A DNA stretch of 37,451 nucleotides from Planctomycetota bacterium (GCA_026981825.1 JALSID010000437.1:1-37451); one strand, 5' to 3'; shown: positions 1 through 9,199, numbered from the stretch's first letter. Notes: generated by a model from the letters alone, not told the origin. Numbers and translations: made by a program.

Positions 1-1270
1 GCAACCGAGCGATAGCATAGCCGTGGGCAGCCATGCTTCTGAGCAGTTTCACCACGCTGCGCGGCCCGTTCATAAACATGCCGGTAGCACTGCCGCGCAT
101 CAGTTCGGATTTGCCCATCTCCCGGTTCCAGTAGATGATGGCGACCTTCTTGTCTGCATTGGCCTTGGTCCGTAACCGGATCCAGGCGACGGCGCGCCCG
201 ACGAGGTGTTCGATCCGATCGGGGATCGGCACAAACGCCTCGGCGCTGCCCCCGCCGGACAGCGTTCCGGCGCCAACCTGAGGCTCGATCGCGCCGAGAA
301 GCTCCTGGGAGACGATGTGGAAGGCCAGTTCGCTGGCGGCCAGCCCGACCACGCTATCCCTCCAGTCGTCGATCGATTGCTTGCGGAAGAAGATCGAGTG
401 GACGTGGGGAACGCCGAGCTGGCGGCGGAACGCTACGCTCTCCCGACTGTGGCAGGTGTGCACGACGATCGCCGGAGCCAGCTCGCGGAGTGCCTGCTCG
501 TAGCGCTCGTTCAAATCGACCACGGCCACCGCCAGGACTCCCCTCCGCTCGAACTCGCGAATAATCGCCTCGACCACTTTCGGCTGCTGCAGTGCGAGAT
601 GGGTGCTATGCACGGCCACAACGGCCCGCGGCGCCTTCTCCGTGTCCCGCCCCGTCCTTTTCGCCCATTCGAGAAACTCGGCGGGGGTTTCGAATAACCC
701 CTCATGGTCCGGGTGATAGAGCCGCCCGCGCATGTCGCTGTCCAGCGGCGGCGGCACCTCGACCGAGCGGTTCAGGTACTGGGCGGACACGTACAGGAGG
801 AACCTCCTCAGGTTTTCGCGCGGCGGACCGTAGTAGGCGGCCAACTGCGGATCGTGCTCGAGCAGTCCCTCCTTGACGAGCTCCGGCAGGTGCCGCTCGG
901 CCAGTCCAGAGATCGAGATCACACGCAATTTGGGGTTTCGCTGCTTCGCTGCGCGGAGAAGCGTGATGTAGTGGTCCCGATCTTCGCGACGCACATGCTG
1001 CAGAAAAACGATGTCGAACTGAGCGAAATCGACCTGATCCTCCTCGATCAGGCGGTCCGTCACGTAGCGGAGATCAAGATCGAGCTCTCCGGCGAACTGC
1101 ATGAGCACGTCGAAGACGCCCCCGTGGAGGCCCACGAACGCCAGACGAGCCTGTTCCTTTCCCCCACGTTGCTCGTGCTGACGCTCCGCCGAGGGCCCGG
1201 GCTGCGTGCTCAGCAGCGCCGACGCCACCAGCACCAGAACGCTTGCCCGCACCTCCCGCCGACTCGTCAT
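1..1270 (-). CDS. CobN/HmuS-family chelatase large subunit, exported, 3' part outside window
   Basis: The frame is open from an ATG at 1270 to the left edge (423 codons), so only the N-terminal third of a protein that is normally about 1200-1400 aa is visible. GGAGG lies 7 nt before the ATG. Residues 1-27 look like a signal peptide: RR near the start, then a hydrophobic VLVLVASALL core and a small-residue cleavage zone. The rest matches the CobN/BchH large chelatase subunit, with AFVGLHGGVFDVL near the start, then KVAIIYWNREMGKSELMRG, and a NGPRSVVKLLRSMAAHGYAI segment typical of the family. True CobN, which inserts cobalt into hydrogenobyrinate diamide, is cytosolic. An exported paralogue recalls HmuS-type proteins of Bacteroidota heme-uptake loci. 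It sits 37 bp downstream of the DUF1559 gene on the same strand, so co-transcription is likely. Family is confident; substrate and direction (insertion or removal of metal) are not known. Confidence 0.85.
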   Translation of the reverse strand, partial: MTSRREVRASVLVLVASALLSTQPGPSAERQHEQRGGKEQARLAFVGLHGGVFDVLMQFAGELDLDLRYVTDRLIEEDQVDFAQFDIVFLQHVRREDRDHYITLLRAAKQRNPKLRVISISGLAERHLPELVKEGLLEHDPQLAAYYGPPRENLRRFLLYVSAQYLNRSVEVPPPLDSDMRGRLYHPDHEGLFETPAEFLEWAKRTGRDTEKAPRAVVAVHSTHLALQQPKVVEAIIREFERRGVLAVAVVDLNERYEQALRELAPAIVVHTCHSRESVAFRRQLGVPHVHSIFFRKQSIDDWRDSVVGLAASELAFHIVSQELLGAIEPQVGAGTLSGGGSAEAFVPIPDRIEHLVGRAVAWIRLRTKANADKKVAIIYWNREMGKSELMRGSATGMFMNGPRSVVKLLRSMAAHGYAIARL

Positions 1271-1307
1271 CGCTGGACCTCCACGGGCGGCCAGCGTCCA
1301 CGACGCC

Positions 1308-2273
1308 TTAGAACTTGGCGTTCAAAGGCTCACGGCCGCTTTTCGTCCCCAGCGCACGGTACACGGTCACGTCGATGCGATCGGTGATAAAGCGTGCGGA
1401 ACCGTCGCAGAACAGCAACTGGGCTCCACCCGGATGCGCACTTCGCGCGGCAAAGTTGACGCACCCATTGTGGGGCGCCTTGCAGTCGAAGCGGGGATCA
1501 TTGGGCACACGAGCCGTGCTGAACATGTTGTGCTGTGGGTGGCCACCCAGCCACACGGTAGCGCGGTCCGACGCGTTGGGCGGAAGGACCTGGCAGGAAT
1601 CGATGTCCTGGGCATTTGCGCCCACGCCTCCTCCCCGACGAGCAAAGATGTAATTGTCCTGCAAGGTGTGGGGGTCCATGTCCCCCTTCAAAGTTTCCCC
1701 TACCGCGATTGTGTTCGACGTTCCATCCACGATTTCGGCCATGCGTGTCCAGGTATTGTGTCCGAACACACCGGTGCAGTTTTGCTCCCGGCACCAGCAG
1801 TTGATGCCCTGGTTACCAAGGTAGTTTGTGGGACCCCAAAGGGGGTTTACCCGCCCAACGGGATCGCTCGGACAGAGGAACACCGGGATCGTTGCCCTGC
1901 CTGCGGGTATGAACGCCGGGTTTTGACTGGCCGAGCGGCGAAGATCCACCTGGCTGAAGTTAATCCGGTTGTAGATCACCGACTGTTCCAGATAGGGCAG
2001 CAGATAGGTCATCCAACTGAACTGGTGGCGAAACGTGGGCCCGGTGGTCCCCGTCTCCATGTGCCCTGCGGGAAGCATCTTGTGCAGGTCGTGGTACGCG
2101 TGCAGGGCAACGCCGATCTGATGCAGGTTGTTCGAACACTGCGCACGGCGCGCCGCCTCACGGGCCGCCTGCACGGCGGGCAGGAGCAGGGCGATCAGGA
2201 TGCCGATGATCGCGATCACGACGAGCAGTTCGACCAGCGTAAAGGCTACACGGCTTCGGTTCGCTAACTCCAT
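1308..2273 (-). CDS. DUF1559 protein with type IV pilin-like N-terminus (SBP_bac_10)
   Basis: A 321-aa protein with the classic planctomycete DUF1559 layout. A short basic leader is followed by [16 protein letters not shown] (prepilin cleavage and methylation signal, residues 11-26), the hydrophobic helix, and then [18 protein letters not shown]. The C-terminal region carries the family signature [19 protein letters not shown] (H-x-DG motif). GGGAGG lies 5 nt before the ATG. Such proteins are abundant in Planctomycetes and are believed to be exported through a type II secretion or pilus-like machinery and anchored at the cell surface; individual functions are unknown. It lies between the small cysteine-rich protein (20-bp gap upstream) and the CobN-like gene (37-bp gap downstream), so it may serve the same metal or tetrapyrrole process, which is an inference from position only. 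Confidence 0.95.
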   Translation of the reverse strand: MELANRSRVAFTLVELLVVIAIIGILIALLLPAVQAAREAARRAQCSNNLHQIGVALHAYHDLHKMLPAGHMETGTTGPTFRHQFSWMTYLLPYLEQSVIYNRINFSQVDLRRSASQNPAFIPAGRATIPVFLCPSDPVGRVNPLWGPTNYLGNQGINCWCREQNCTGVFGHNTWTRMAEIVDGTSNTIAVGETLKGDMDPHTLQDNYIFARRGGGVGANAQDIDSCQVLPPNASDRATVWLGGHPQHNMFSTARVPNDPRFDCKAPHNGCVNFAARSAHPGGAQLLFCDGSARFITDRIDVTVYRALGTKSGREPLNAKF

Positions 2274-2293
2274 AAATGCCTCCCAAAGTGCGG

Positions 2294-2551
2294 CTACTGC
2301 TCGGCAAGCCAGGCCTTCAGTTCCTCAGCGCACTTCTGGTCGCAGACTACGTACTCGATCCCGTCAACCGTGATCAGGTTCGCCTTGGTCACCGTCTCGA
2401 TTCGTGCATTGCAATGTGCACACACAGCCGGTCGCCCTAGTGGGCTCGCGACCTTGGGAACGAGCTTCGGTGGACGCGAACCGCACCCGAAACTGACCAG
2501 CGCAATACAGGCCGCAACCAGAAACGAACAACACCAGCCACGCAGGACCAT
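2294..2551 (-). CDS. Small exported protein with TRASH-like cysteine motif
   Basis: An 85-aa protein. Residues 1-22 form a hydrophobic export signal ending in SFGC at Cys23, so it may be a lipoprotein, although the lipobox is imperfect (Ser at -3, Phe at -2). The mature part has four cysteines in the pattern C-x2-C-x22-C-x3-C. This closely fits the TRASH metal-binding domain (C-x19-22-C-x3-C) or a related YHS-type zinc or copper site, with the hallmark [17 protein letters not shown] around the second pair. It is the first gene of the apparent three-gene unit with the DUF1559 and CobN-like genes, 20 bp before the former. A role in holding or passing a metal ion outside the cytoplasm is an inference. 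The start has only a distant AAAGGG, so the exact N-terminus is less certain than the domain. Confidence 0.75.
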   Translation of the reverse strand: MVLRGWCCSFLVAACIALVSFGCGSRPPKLVPKVASPLGRPAVCAHCNARIETVTKANLITVDGIEYVVCDQKCAEELKAWLAEQ

Positions 2552-3069
2552 AGGCGTTCACACCCTTTGCGGCGGGGAACACAGCCAGAGCGAGACGGCC
2601 TAGAGCAAAGGTCGCGCCACAAGCAGACGAATCGCAACGATCATCCCGACAAGGGAATGCGCCAGCGGCCACGGGAACGGAGGCGCCAGACGCGTGGAGT
2701 GTCGGCGTTTTGCCCATACATTGGCGAACTTTTGGTCACAGCAGCGGTTGCCGCAAGAGGTGCCGCTCGCGGAACGCAGTCGCCCTTGCCTCTGTGGCTT
2801 TTCGCCGACAGCACCCCACCCGCCGTGGATCTGCAGCCGCTGGCGTTTTCACCAGACCTCGGTGCCGCCACGGCATCGGTGGGCAACGCCGCCGATCGAA
2901 CCCGGTCTGAGCGGCCGTTGCGTGCTAGACTTGAACGATGCCGAGCCAATCGGTTCGGTCCATGTCCGGCACCGTCTGAAGGCAACAGGCGTCTACGGCT
3001 GGCTGTTCTTCCGAGCACCGCCGGTGGGTAAAGCGTTCATGTCGGTTGCGTGACTTGGGCGGGGGTACG
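2552..3069. other. Intergenic region between divergent units, no gene seen
   Basis: About 0.5 kb between the minus-strand cysteine-rich gene and plus-strand cvpA. Open frames here on both strands lack any family resemblance and have arginine-rich, proline-rich shadow-like composition. A -10-like TAGACT sits at 2926-2931 on the plus strand, but I see no matching -35. No hairpin followed by a T-run was found. Confidence 0.4.
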
Positions 3070-3669
3070 ATGAACACGTACGACTGGTCGATGGTGGCGC
3101 TGATCGTCGGCATTGCGATCTTCAGCGGCTGGCGGGGGTTTCTCTGGCAGGTTGCCAACCTGGGCTCGTTCGCCATAGGGGGGATCCTCGTGCTGCTCTA
3201 CGGCTCAACCGCGGCGGACACGGTCCCGCTGGCGCCGCCACTGAACCGGATTATCGCAATCGTGGGCCTGTACGCCATTGGCGTCCTGTTCGTGTTCGTC
3301 GCGGCCGGCGTCGTCAGACGAACCATTCGCAGTCTCGGCCTGGAGGGGGCCGACCACCACCTCGGTTTCGTCTTCGGTGCACTCGAAGGCATGCTTGCCG
3401 CCTTTGCGCTGACCTACGTCCTGACAACGGTCGTTCCCACCACCGGAGCGCAGATCGCCACGAGCCGATCGGCCACCATTACCCGTCTGGTTGCCGCTCA
3501 GTTCGGCCCCCTCGTGCCACGTCACTATGTCACGGAAGTCCGGGAACTGATCGGACGAATGGCGCAAAAGCGTCACGAACAGTGGGCGGCGGAACAAACG
3601 GTGTCCCCTTTAACCGACCGAAGCGACGGGTTCAGGTGGTTGCCACGGGTCAAGGCGAGCCGACTCTGA
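3070..3669 (+). CDS. CvpA family membrane protein
   Basis: A 199-aa integral membrane protein of the CvpA (colicin V production) family. Four hydrophobic segments are visible: WSMVALIVGIAIFSGW and the NLGSFAIGGILVLLYG region in the first third, then IIAIVGLYAIGVLFVFVAAGVV in the middle, and MLAAFALTYVLTTVV. The early motif GWRGFLWQ and the FGALEG motif before the last helix are typical of the family. The ATG at 3070 is preceded by a GGGGG run about 5 nt upstream; an in-frame TTG at 3046 would add 8 residues and is less likely. CvpA proteins are linked to envelope homeostasis; the biochemical role is unclear. Its 3' end overlaps the convergent metallophosphoesterase gene by 20 bp. Confidence 0.85.
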   Translation: MNTYDWSMVALIVGIAIFSGWRGFLWQVANLGSFAIGGILVLLYGSTAADTVPLAPPLNRIIAIVGLYAIGVLFVFVAAGVVRRTIRSLGLEGADHHLGFVFGALEGMLAAFALTYVLTTVVPTTGAQIATSRSATITRLVAAQFGPLVPRHYVTEVRELIGRMAQKRHEQWAAEQTVSPLTDRSDGFRWLPRVKASRL

Positions 3670-4372
3670 GGGCCTGCCGCATACCGCCGCAGGTGAGGGT
3701 GGCGATCGCCAGTTCCTTCGCCCGGTCAGGCCAATCGGTGTGGCGAATGGCGTCGACCGTTTGATCGAGGGGGTACTCACGGCGCAACAGCTCAATACGT
3801 CCATCCTCGATCACAGCATAAGAGGCGCGTGGGTCGCCGTCTCTTGGCTGGCCCACACTGCCCGGGTTGAGAACGGCTCTCCCGTCCACTTCGAGCAGAA
3901 ACGGGACGTGCGTGTGTCCTACGCACACGAGCTGCGCCGGAACCTGTTTCAGTCGGTCAGCCCACTGTCGTTCGTTTGCACCCAGATATTCGTCCAGCGG
4001 GTCGCGCGGTGTTGCGTGCACGAGATGAACGATCCGGTTGAAGCAGGTGACGTCCCGGGTTACCGGCAGCTTCATCAGAAAGCGGAGCTGATCGGCCGTC
4101 AACTGCTTCCACATCCACTCTCGGGTGACACGGGCAAGGTATCGGTAGCCTTCGTCACCGCGCCCGTTGACGAAGTGAGCGACAGCATGGTCGTGGTTGC
4201 CGCGGACGACAACGCGGCAGTTTTCGCGCACCCAATCGACGCACTCGCGCGCAAACGGTCCATAATCCACAATGTCGCCGACACACCAGCACTCGTCGAA
4301 GGATTCGTGCCGGACGATTGCCTCGAGCGCCGGCCAATTGGCATGGATGTCGGCGAGAATCAGAATCCGCAT
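3650..4372 (-). CDS. Metallophosphoesterase, YfcE/MJ0936-like
   Basis: A 240-aa protein of the calcineurin-like phosphoesterase superfamily. All metal-binding motifs are present: ADIHAN (Asp8, His10), GDIVDYGP (Asp33), GNHDH (Asn59, His60), an isolated His in LVHATPRD, and GHTHVP with the paired histidines, followed by LNPGSVGQPRDGDP, which is characteristic of the MJ0936/YfcE phosphodiesterase branch. Expected activity is di-metal (Mn or Fe/Zn) phosphodiester or phosphomonoester hydrolysis in the cytoplasm; the physiological substrate cannot be told from sequence. It starts with a clean MRILILADIH N-terminus usual for the family. The last 20 bp overlap the convergent cvpA gene. It appears to be a single-gene unit. 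Confidence 0.92.
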   Translation of the reverse strand: MRILILADIHANWPALEAIVRHESFDECWCVGDIVDYGPFARECVDWVRENCRVVVRGNHDHAVAHFVNGRGDEGYRYLARVTREWMWKQLTADQLRFLMKLPVTRDVTCFNRIVHLVHATPRDPLDEYLGANERQWADRLKQVPAQLVCVGHTHVPFLLEVDGRAVLNPGSVGQPRDGDPRASYAVIEDGRIELLRREYPLDQTVDAIRHTDWPDRAKELAIATLTCGGMRQALRVGSP

Positions 4373-4580
4373 GGCCTTACCGCATCGCCGTAGACGCTGC
4401 CGGTGCCCCTCCTGCCTCCCAACCTGGCCATCGTTTTGATTTTACTCCAACCCACGCCCCGGCCTGCGATCCTCGCACCGCCGGAACATGGAACAACAGA
4501 AAGGGGCCGGTGACGACTCACCGCTTGAACTGGTCGACTCCACCTTCCTGGGACACACTGCATTCACCCCTGGCGGCAGC

Positions 4581-5408
4581 TCACTCCTCCCCCGCGGGTG
4601 CACCTGGAGAGTGTTTCGTAACCACCTGTTCAAAAGAAGCCAGCAGGTTTTCCACCCCCCGGCGGAAGGCGATGATGTCATTGCCGACCATGAACACTCT
4701 GCAGCCTCGTTCCCGCCAGTGGCGGGCGTAGTCCGGACTGCGAGCCACGATTCCCCACGGCTTTCCCGCCTCGTTGCACACCTGGGCGACGTATTCGATC
4801 GTATCAAAGCAGCGTGGGTGATCGAATTCACCGATCAACCCGAGGGACTGGGCCAGGTCGGAAGGCCCGACGAAGAAGAGGTCGATGCCGCGGATTTTGA
4901 CCAGCTCCGGGAGGTTTTCGATCGCATCGATTGTTTCGATTTGGATCGCGACGGCCACCTCACGGTTCGCCTGCTCGGCGTAGTCGGCCAGAGGCTTCAT
5001 GCCAAAGTGGCCGTCCGCGCCGCCGCCATTGATGCCCCGCTGCCCCTCCGGCCAGAACTTCGCCCACCGTACCACCTCGCGCGCATCCTGGACGGTCCGA
5101 ATCTGGGCCGCCATGATTCCGCCGGCGCCTGCCTCGAGAGGCCGCATGATCGCGGCGTAGTGGACCGGCTCGACGCGGACGATCGAGTCCAACCCATGCG
5201 CGCGGCAGGCTAGGGCGAGGGTTTCGATCTCGCGCAGCGTAACTCCGGCATGTTCCTGGTCGATCCAGATGCCGTGGTACCCCCCAAGTAGGCCGAGGAT
5301 TTGGACGATCTTGTGGTTCGCGAGCTGGCCCACCCCAAACAGTCGGATCACCTCTCCACTGGATAGCAGTTCCTTCAACCTCGCCACCACCACTCTCCTT
5401 TGTACCAT
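4581..5408 (-). CDS. HpcH/HpaI family aldolase (class II, 2-keto-3-deoxy acid type)
   Basis: A 275-aa protein with the family fold. IWIDQEHAG (Asp50, Glu52, His53) carries the catalytic base region, AIQIETIDAIENL provides metal ligand Glu158, and DLFFVGPSDLAQSLG provides metal ligand Asp184. The QRGINGGGADGHFG segment corresponds to the substrate loop. Family members cleave 2-keto-3-deoxy sugar acids or 4-hydroxy-2-ketoheptanedioate to pyruvate plus an aldehyde with a divalent metal; the substrate here is unknown. No other catabolic genes adjoin it. The ATG at 5408 lacks a ribosome binding site, while AAAGGAG lies inside codons 3-5 about 7 nt before the GTG of codon 8 (5387), so translation may start at 5387 instead. 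Family is confident, start is not. Confidence 0.9.
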   Translation of the reverse strand: MVQRRVVVARLKELLSSGEVIRLFGVGQLANHKIVQILGLLGGYHGIWIDQEHAGVTLREIETLALACRAHGLDSIVRVEPVHYAAIMRPLEAGAGGIMAAQIRTVQDAREVVRWAKFWPEGQRGINGGGADGHFGMKPLADYAEQANREVAVAIQIETIDAIENLPELVKIRGIDLFFVGPSDLAQSLGLIGEFDHPRCFDTIEYVAQVCNEAGKPWGIVARSPDYARHWRERGCRVFMVGNDIIAFRRGVENLLASFEQVVTKHSPGAPAGEE

Positions 5409-5717
5409 CTGTCGGATCGTTAAACCAGGAACGACCGGGACATTACCCCGCCGCCACGTTTCTCAGGCATTCCCCACCCGTCTCCGGTCACCCCCCTACG
5501 CGAAACCGAGCCGATCGGGTCAGTCCCCCACCGGAGTCCGAACAAACGACACATGGGCCGTCCTTGAACAGTCCCACCCACAGTATACCCCTCGGCCTAT
5601 GCGACCAGCTTGACGTCACGTTACGACGTTGATCGACCCGCACGCTCAGTGGACACCGATCTAGAATGCGGCAGCCCCGCGCACGAGGGAACCGTGCGAG
5701 CACACGTGGAGTCGGCC
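5409..5717. other. Divergent intergenic region with -10-like boxes
   Basis: It separates the aldolase (minus) from comM (plus). A TATACT hexamer on the minus strand (5582-5587) and a TAGAAT hexamer on the plus strand (5662-5667, 50 nt before the comM ATG) look like -10 elements, but neither has a convincing -35. An 8-bp palindrome TGACGTCA lies at 5611-5618. No coding sequence is supported here. Confidence 0.35.
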
Positions 5718-7307
5718 ATGTTAGCACGAGCCCACACGTTTGCCCTGGTGGGTGTGGATGCGATACCCGTCGCCGTGGAAGTCGATTGCGCCACACGAGC
5801 AGAACCGGTGCTGGAGAACACCGCCAGCATCACCATCGTTGGGCTGCCGGAAGCAACCGTGCGGGAAAGCCGTCACCGCGTGTTCCGAGCGGTGGCAAAC
5901 AGCGGGTTCGCCATCCCGCCCGCTTCCAGGTGGGTGGTCAATCTGGCTCCTGCCGAACTGCGCAAGCATGCCGGCTCCTTCGACCTGCCCATCGCTCTCG
6001 CGTTCCTTGCGTCGATCTGCCATGTCAAAGCCGAGGAGCTGGACCGATATGTCGTGACCGGAGAGCTTGCTCTGGACGGCACAACCCGGCCGGTACGTGG
6101 TGTGCTATCGATGGCTCTCGCGGCGGCGCGCCGCAACGTGAAAGGTTTCATCGTACCCCGAGCCAATGCCCACGAAGCGGCGCTGGTTGAAGAGCTCAAC
6201 GTCTACCCGGTCTCGACACTGCGAGAAGCGGTCTCACTGATCAACGAAGAGATCCAGTTCGATCCGTTCGTCACCGACGACCCCTGGGGTTCCGGGGTGC
6301 CCGAGTATGACGTGGACTTTGCAGACGTGCGCGGGCAGGAGAACGCCAAACGTGCACTGCTCGTTTCCGCGGCTGGAGCCCACAACGTGCTCATGATCGG
6401 CCCCCCGGGGACCGGCAAGACCATGCTGGCTCGACGCCTTCCCACCATCCTGCCCGAAATGACCCCCCAGGAAGCCCTGGACACCTCCCGAATCTATTCC
6501 TGCTGCGGGTTGCTGAAGGGGGAACGGGTGCTCCTGCGAGAACGCCCCTTCCGCGCACCGCATCACACCGTCAGCTACGCCGGTCTCGTCGGTGGGGGCT
6601 GCAACCCCATCCCCGGGGAGATCAGCCTGGCCCATAACGGCGTGCTCTTCCTGGACGAACTGCCCGAGTTCAGCCGAAGAACTCTGGAAGTTCTCCGCCA
6701 GCCTCTCGAAGAAGGAGTTGTCACGATATCGCGTGCCCAAGCGGCGGTAACGTTTCCTTGCGACTTCATCCTGGTCGCAGCCATGAACCCCTGCCCGTGC
6801 GGGTATCGTGGCGATCCACGCCACCGGTGCGAATGCCCGCCGCGGGCGATCCAGCGGTACCGCACGCGGATCTCGGGCCCCCTGCTGGACCGGATCGACA
6901 TCCACGTCGAGGTGCCCGCCGTACCGTTCGCGCAACTTGTGGAGATCCAGTCTGGTCCCAGCAGTGCTGAGATGCGCGAGCAGGTACGGCGCGCGCGAGC
7001 CATCCAGGCGAGGAGGTTTCAAAACCGGCATCCCCACGTGAACGGCCGGATGACATCCCAGCACCTCCGCCGCTACTGCACGCTGGATCGGGAATGCACG
7101 GAGCTCCTCCGCGACGCCATGCAAACCCTCGGACTTTCCGCCCGCGCGCACGACCGCATTCTGAGGGTGGCCCGGACCATCGCCGACCTGGACGGCTCCG
7201 ACTCAATCCTCCCCGAACACCTGCACGAGGCCATCGGCTACCGTACGCTGGACCGCGCCTCAGCCCCCGAATTCGCGGCAATCTCCCCCCCAAACCGGTC
7301 CATGTAG
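5718..7307 (+). CDS. comM: ComM/YifB family Mg-chelatase-like AAA+ ATPase
   Basis: A 529-aa protein, close to the usual ComM length of about 510. The N-terminal ChlI-like domain begins MLARAHTFALVGVDAIPVAV. The AAA+ core has Walker A GPPGTGKT, Walker B LFLDELPEF, the signature AAMNPCPCGYRGDPRHRCEC with its cysteine cluster, and GPLLDRIDIHVEVPAV (sensor and arginine-finger region). A C-terminal Mg_chelatase_C domain follows. ComM is a hexameric branch-migration helicase acting in natural transformation and recombination; the broader family is widespread in bacteria not known to be competent. The ATG at 5718 is preceded by GTGGAG at 7-nt spacing, whereas the in-frame extension upstream has no family similarity. 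The 3' end overlaps the convergent asnB gene by 70 bp. Confidence 0.95.
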   Translation: MLARAHTFALVGVDAIPVAVEVDCATRAEPVLENTASITIVGLPEATVRESRHRVFRAVANSGFAIPPASRWVVNLAPAELRKHAGSFDLPIALAFLASICHVKAEELDRYVVTGELALDGTTRPVRGVLSMALAAARRNVKGFIVPRANAHEAALVEELNVYPVSTLREAVSLINEEIQFDPFVTDDPWGSGVPEYDVDFADVRGQENAKRALLVSAAGAHNVLMIGPPGTGKTMLARRLPTILPEMTPQEALDTSRIYSCCGLLKGERVLLRERPFRAPHHTVSYAGLVGGGCNPIPGEISLAHNGVLFLDELPEFSRRTLEVLRQPLEEGVVTISRAQAAVTFPCDFILVAAMNPCPCGYRGDPRHRCECPPRAIQRYRTRISGPLLDRIDIHVEVPAVPFAQLVEIQSGPSSAEMREQVRRARAIQARRFQNRHPHVNGRMTSQHLRRYCTLDRECTELLRDAMQTLGLSARAHDRILRVARTIADLDGSDSILPEHLHEAIGYRTLDRASAPEFAAISPPNRSM

Positions 7308-9199
7308 GCGTCGTACCAGAGCTGGAACATGAGCAACGTCCACAACTGCTTGCGGAAGTTGGCCCGGCGCGCCCGATGCGCCCGAATCATCTCCCAAACC
7401 ACCTCGGGCCGAAACAACCCCTGCCTCCTCAGCCGGGGTCCCGCCAACAGCTCAGCCACAAGCCCGGTCAACTCGCCACACAACCAGGCTGCTACCGGAA
7501 TTCCGAACCCCTTCTTCTTCCGGTGCAACACCCGGTCGGGTACCCTGCCGCGTATGGCCAGTTTGAGCAGGTACTTGCCTGTTCCGCCGCGCAGTTTCCA
7601 GCTTCCCGGCAAAGCGTTCACAAACTCCACGATCGCCGGATCCAGGAACGGCGCACGCACTTCAAGCCCCGTAGCCATGCTGGCACGATCTGCCTTGGTC
7701 AGGATGTCCTCGGCCAGGTACGTCTCCTGATAGAACCACAACAGCCGATTCACCCAGTCGTCATCAGGGGGAAATTGGTCGCCTTCCATGGAGATCAGCT
7801 CCCGCTCGGGCAGATCGGCCTCCACCTCGTCCAGCACATCCCGTGTCAGCAGGCGGAGTCGGTCCAGGACGCGGAAGGAACCCAGCCACCACTGGTGGGT
7901 CAGGGCGACAGAGCGGTGCAGGCCACGGAAGAATTGCCGCACCACAAAATCAGGGCTGAAGTTGGCATGGCTGACCGGAAGGGGGGAAAGTAGTCCTTCC
8001 GTTGCGCGAACAGCCGCTTGCGGCAGGATCCGTAGCGATCGTGCCACGCTCTCGGCCTGAAAGGTCGGGTAGCCCGCCAGCAGTTCGTCCCCCCCGTCTC
8101 CGGCAAGGCATACCGTAACCTGCTCACGGGCAAATCGACTGAGCAGGTGAGTGGGCAGCACGGACGCGTCGCCGAACGGTTCGTCGAGGTAGCGGCCCAG
8201 AGAAGGCAACAGGTCGAGCAGGTCGCGAACGTCGAAGATGCGTTCGTGGTGCTGCGTGCCCAGATGGCGCGCCACCTCACGTGCCCAGGCCGATTCGTCG
8301 TAACTCGGATCCCGGAAGCCAATCGTGTACGTCTGAACCTCAGCCCCAGCCGCGCACATTCCTGCAACGACCGCCGCCGAATCGACCCCGCCACTCAAGA
8401 AGGCACCCAGCGGAACGTCGCTCATCAGCCGGGCCGCAACGGACCGGCACAAAAGCCGCCAAAGCTCCTCTGCTGCAGCGTGGGGCGTCGAAAACCTGGC
8501 ACGCACCCGCCGCCGCTGCTCAACCGAAGGCCACGGATCCCAGTAGCGTTCCAGGCGAAGCCGGCCATCTTTCCAGATGAGGACATGCCCCCTAGGAAGC
8601 TTGAAAATACCCTCGTAGATGGTCCACGGTGCCGGAAGGTATTCGTACAGAAGATAGCGCACGAGCCCAGCTAGACTCAGGTTCCCGACCACCTCCGGGT
8701 GGCGGAGCAGGGCCTTCGGTTCCGACGCAAAGGCAAGTCCACTGGGAGTGCGACACCAGTACAGGGGCTTCTGCCCCATGCGATCCCTTGCGAGCAGGAG
8801 CTGCCTGTTCTCCGCGTCCCAAACGGCGAGGGCAAACATCCCGTTTAGCCTGGTCGGAAAGGACAGCCCGAACCGTTCGTAGAGATGGGGGAGCACTTCG
8901 GCATCACTACCGGACCGGAAGCGATGCCCGCATTTGGCCAGTTCATTGCGGAGCTCCCGGTGGTTATAGATTTCGCCGTTGCACACGGCGAGAATCTGAC
9001 CGGTCTCGTCGCGCACCGGCTGACGCCCCCCTTTTGGGTCCACGATCGCAAGACGCCGCATTCCCAACGCACACGGGCCAGAAATGGCAATGCCTTCATC
9101 ATCGGGCCCGCGAGGCACTAACGTGGCGGTCATCGCACGTACGATCGCTTCCTGGGCCGGAATCCCACCACCATTGACGTAACCGCAAATGCCGCACAT
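7238..9199 (-). CDS. asnB: Asparagine synthase, glutamine-hydrolysing
   Basis: A 653-aa protein starting MCGICGYVNG, which leaves the nucleophile Cys2 after Met removal. The N-terminal Ntn glutaminase domain carries VPRGPDDEG and AVCNGEIYNHRELR. The C-terminal synthetase domain has the PP-loop ATP motif LSGGVDSAAVV (residues 268-278), then YDESAWAREVARHLG and LAGDGGDELLAGYP. It makes asparagine from aspartate, ATP and glutamine; close paralogues amidate surface polysaccharide or peptide precursors, and no neighbouring gene decides between these. GGAG lies 5 nt upstream of the ATG at 9199; an upstream in-frame extension is non-homologous. The last 70 bp lie inside the convergent comM gene, so the C-terminal tail (after WYDAYMDRFGGE) is probably lineage-specific. 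Confidence 0.94.
   Translation of the reverse strand: MCGICGYVNGGGIPAQEAIVRAMTATLVPRGPDDEGIAISGPCALGMRRLAIVDPKGGRQPVRDETGQILAVCNGEIYNHRELRNELAKCGHRFRSGSDAEVLPHLYERFGLSFPTRLNGMFALAVWDAENRQLLLARDRMGQKPLYWCRTPSGLAFASEPKALLRHPEVVGNLSLAGLVRYLLYEYLPAPWTIYEGIFKLPRGHVLIWKDGRLRLERYWDPWPSVEQRRRVRARFSTPHAAAEELWRLLCRSVAARLMSDVPLGAFLSGGVDSAAVVAGMCAAGAEVQTYTIGFRDPSYDESAWAREVARHLGTQHHERIFDVRDLLDLLPSLGRYLDEPFGDASVLPTHLLSRFAREQVTVCLAGDGGDELLAGYPTFQAESVARSLRILPQAAVRATEGLLSPLPVSHANFSPDFVVRQFFRGLHRSVALTHQWWLGSFRVLDRLRLLTRDVLDEVEADLPERELISMEGDQFPPDDDWVNRLLWFYQETYLAEDILTKADRASMATGLEVRAPFLDPAIVEFVNALPGSWKLRGGTGKYLLKLAIRGRVPDRVLHRKKKGFGIPVAAWLCGELTGLVAELLAGPRLRRQGLFRPEVVWEMIRAHRARRANFRKQLWTLLMFQLWYDAYMDRFGGEIAANSGAEARSSVR

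Noticed and set aside
206..1387. Two plus-strand frames of 163 and 227 codons at the left edge
   Set aside because: They lie opposite the CobN-family frame, which is open from 1270 to the window edge and has a ribosome binding site.
1206..2267. A 353-codon plus-strand frame
   Set aside because: Antisense to the DUF1559 gene; no recognised domain.
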